A stretch of 64,000 nt of DNA, from assembly GCF_001280595.1 (NCBI RefSeq), contig NZ_LITU01000065.1, positions 93,404 through 157,403 of the forward strand, written 5' to 3'. The stretch is from Paenibacillus xylanivorans. Its GTDB lineage: Bacteria > Bacillota > Bacilli > Paenibacillales > Paenibacillaceae. Shown here one piece after another: positions 62,128-64,000 of the stretch (position 1 is the stretch's first letter; every line of letters begins with the position of its first letter). Both the position numbers and the translations under genes were made by a program. The notes under the pieces were generated by a model. The model was not told the origin of the DNA. It searched no databases and worked only from the letters and a program-made list of their open reading frames with translations.

Positions 62128-64000
62128 ATGCCCGAATCGAAGTCCAGGAAAGAAAATAATATGCTTAACCGTACATTGCTCAATCAGGGTACGTACACCA
62201 ATGATCCAATTGATTTAAACAATTGCGACAAAGAACCCATTCATATCCCCGGCTTCATTCAACCTCATGGTGTGCTCTTGGCTGTGACCACCAACATTAT
62301 CCCGACGATTGTACAATGCAGCCAAAATACAGAAGAACTTCTCGGTCTTACTGCGCAAGAAGTGATTGGTCTCCCACTCGAACATCTGATTGGCAAGGAT
62401 AATATCAGACAGGTGCTGGCATGCAACTTCAATGCATCTGTAACATCAGACCTGCAATATATGGATCTAACGATTAACGTATCAGGAAAGGCTCAGGTCT
62501 TCACTTCTGTCATTCATGAAAGCGAAGGGTTGCTGATTCTGGAGCTGGAGCCTTCCTATGAAAGAGAAAATATGGAAGTTAATGATTTTGAGTGGATTTC
62601 CAGCTTCTTCAGCCGGATCAAAAGTACTGACAATCGGGTGGAAGCGAGCCAGATTGCAGCAGAACAAGTGAAAGAAATGCTCGGCTATGACCGGGTCATG
62701 ATCTATGAATTTGACGAACAATGGAATGGAAAGGTCATCGCAGAAGCACGTGAGGAAGAGCTCGAACCGTTTCTCGGACACCATTATCCGGCTTCAGATA
62801 TTCCCAAACAGGCACGGGAATTGTACCTGCGCAATTGGTTGCGGACCATTGTGAACGTGAATTATACACCTGTAGAGATAGTTCCCTTGCTTCAACCTTT
62901 GAGGGGCAAACCGCTCAATCTGAGCTTGTCGGTTCTGCGCAGTGTATCTCCGTTGCATATTGAGTATTTGCAGAATATGGGTGTCGGAGCAACTGTAACC
63001 ATCTCCTTGATTCATGACAACCAACTGTGGGGCCTGATTACATGTCATCATTATTCAGCCAGATATATACCTCATCGTGTTCGAAACTTGTGTAATTTCC
63101 TGGGTTCCTTCTTCTCAAGTGAACTGTTTCAACGTCAGCAGCTGGATGATTATCAGGCTGAGATCAGGTCACGTGAAGCGGCTACCCAAATCGCAAATAT
63201 TTTTATTGGGAATACAAGTCCAGTGAGAATTATTGAAGAGTTGCAGGGCGAAGAGCAGACCTTGCTGAGCCTGATGGATGCTTCGGGAGCTGCGATCTGT
63301 TATCAAGACAAGCTGTTGTTATATGGGGATACGCCGGCAAGAGAGCAAGTACGGGAATTGGCGGCATGGCTGGCAGGAAAGTCGGAAGATTACAGTTATC
63401 ACACCTCCAAGCTGAGTTTGGAGTATGATCCTGCTAAAGCTTACACGGAGAAAGCATCGGGTATTGTTTACGTTGCCATATCCCCTGGGCAGCATCACTA
63501 TATCATCTGGTTCCGTCCAGAGGTGGTTCAGCTTGTGGATTGGGCAGGTGATCCAGCCAAAGCGGTGATCAAAACCGATGATGGCATGCGTTTGTCTCCC
63601 CGGAAATCATTCGAGAAATGGAGAGAGATCGTCCAATCTACTTCCTACCCGTGGACAACGAAGGAACTGAATGTGCTGCCACTACTCAAAAGCATCGTAC
63701 GCCGTCAAACCGAGAACCAACTGGTTCAGGCGGAAGAACAGGCTTTGCAGAATGCACGAATTTTGCGCCAAAATGAGCAGCGCTACTTGCAGTTGATGGA
63801 GTTTTCCCCGGTGGCCTTTTTTACGTTGACGGACGGGGTCATTATTTATTGCAATAACAAGGCAGCTGAACTGTTTGGCTATGAAAACTCCAAAAATCTC
63901 ATCGGCAAGGACTTCAGAGGATTTGTGCCTGACAAGACAAGAACGATTTTGCAGCAAAACCTGGAGGAGCTGAAGCTCAATAATACTCGTTTGTATACCA
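62128..64000 (+). CDS. bphP: Bacteriophytochrome (red/far-red light sensor), C-terminus outside window
   Basis: 624 codons are visible with no stop. Order: N-terminal extension with the biliverdin-binding Cys33 (NNCDKEPIHIPGFIQPHG), PAS (about 35-120), GAF (about 155-320) with ASDIPKQAR (the conserved DIP motif), PLRGKPLNLSLSVLR and SVSPLHIEYLQNMGV (His near chromophore), ICC/HHYSARYIP second His, PHY (about 330-520) with PRKSFEKW tongue, then a helix and a PAS domain (about 560 on). The output domain is beyond the edge. All chromophore contacts are in place, so it should bind biliverdin and photoconvert. ATG 62128 has AGAGGGG about 12 nt upstream; ATG 62161, which would keep the Cys at residue 22, is also possible. 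Confidence 0.9.
   Translation, partial: MPESKSRKENNMLNRTLLNQGTYTNDPIDLNNCDKEPIHIPGFIQPHGVLLAVTTNIIPTIVQCSQNTEELLGLTAQEVIGLPLEHLIGKDNIRQVLACNFNASVTSDLQYMDLTINVSGKAQVFTSVIHESEGLLILELEPSYERENMEVNDFEWISSFFSRIKSTDNRVEASQIAAEQVKEMLGYDRVMIYEFDEQWNGKVIAEAREEELEPFLGHHYPASDIPKQARELYLRNWLRTIVNVNYTPVEIVPLLQPLRGKPLNLSLSVLRSVSPLHIEYLQNMGVGATVTISLIHDNQLWGLITCHHYSARYIPHRVRNLCNFLGSFFSSELFQRQQLDDYQAEIRSREAATQIANIFIGNTSPVRIIEELQGEEQTLLSLMDASGAAICYQDKLLLYGDTPAREQVRELAAWLAGKSEDYSYHTSKLSLEYDPAKAYTEKASGIVYVAISPGQHHYIIWFRPEVVQLVDWAGDPAKAVIKTDDGMRLSPRKSFEKWREIVQSTSYPWTTKELNVLPLLKSIVRRQTENQLVQAEEQALQNARILRQNEQRYLQLMEFSPVAFFTLTDGVIIYCNNKAAELFGYENSKNLIGKDFRGFVPDKTRTILQQNLEELKLNNTRLYT

Noticed and set aside
1..64000. tRNA, rRNA, riboswitch, prophage or IS element
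   Set aside because: I found no cloverleaf, rRNA signature, recognisable riboswitch core, integrase, transposase or terminal inverted repeats while reading. Faint RNA classes could be missed without a covariance search.

Overview
The window reads as a low-to-mid GC Gram-positive chromosome of the Bacillales, most likely Paenibacillus. Supporting signs are strong AGGAGG-type ribosome binding sites, at least nine TTG starts placed by their ribosome binding sites, abundant U-tailed intrinsic terminators, and Bacillus-type families (CysJI, BceRS-BceAB, OpuF-like, AmpS, HxlR, Asp23, YeeI-type YebC). This is inference from gene content; there is no rRNA, tRNA, phage, IS element or CRISPR array in view. 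The region is a mosaic of small operons, mostly metabolism, transport and signalling.

Layout. 1-4.7 kb: a LuxR-type regulator cut by the left edge, a divergent methyltransferase/saccharopine-dehydrogenase-like pair, a small unknown protein, and an MTA/SAH deaminase-type amidohydrolase behind a promoter of MerR design. 4.9-9.0 kb: a MacB-like fused ABC transporter with its response regulator and kinase, closed by a long hairpin. 9.2-16.8 kb: a UbiD-type decarboxylase, an HD-GYP phosphodiesterase, an SRPBCC protein, a TetR/MFS divergent pair, and a D-2-hydroxyacid dehydrogenase. 16.8-24 kb: a LacI regulator divergent from a 2,3-butanediol dehydrogenase, a secreted beta-propeller protein, an Old Yellow Enzyme with a Cys-rich leader ORF, and a lipoprotein NagZ. 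24.1-28.8 kb: a BceRS-BceAB antimicrobial-peptide sensing and detoxification module. 28.9-39.7 kb: an HpaB-type monooxygenase, a third two-component system, an AI-2E family permease, an Asp23 protein, an AraC/aldo-keto reductase pair, an acyl-CoA synthetase and an M29 aminopeptidase.

39.7-53.7 kb: a frameshifted GyrI-like protein, an unexplained small transcription unit, a nitroreductase, a VanY-type peptidase, an Fe-S biosynthesis-type protein, a second TetR operon with a shrunken SnoaL-like gene, an OpuF-like compatible-solute importer whose binding protein is fused to its permease, a disulfide oxidoreductase, a DUF1349 protein, a SET-domain protein, an ABC-F ATPase, and a quinone-reductase/HxlR pair. 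53.7-58.5 kb: cysJI (sulfite reductase) behind a structured promoter and leader, then a YeeI-type YebC protein. 58.5-61.2 kb: two YdcZ-type permeases around a Crp/Fnr regulator, and a Nif3-family protein. 61.4-64 kb: heme oxygenase followed by a bacteriophytochrome that runs off the right edge, a self-contained red-light sensing operon.

The most interesting signals are the bphO-bphP operon with three palindromes in its upstream region; the cysJ control region (hexamer microsatellite, two perfect 8-5-8 palindromes, overlapping upstream ORF); a shared GATACAATWTGTATC operator before two unlinked genes; a shared ACTGATCAGT core used by two unlinked TetR loci; a G7-tract frameshift in a GyrI-like gene; a Cys-rich leader ORF with a terminator-like hairpin before the Old Yellow Enzyme; and an orphan small transcription unit at 40.3-40.7 kb. 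I did not find a clearly new multi-gene defence or mobile system.
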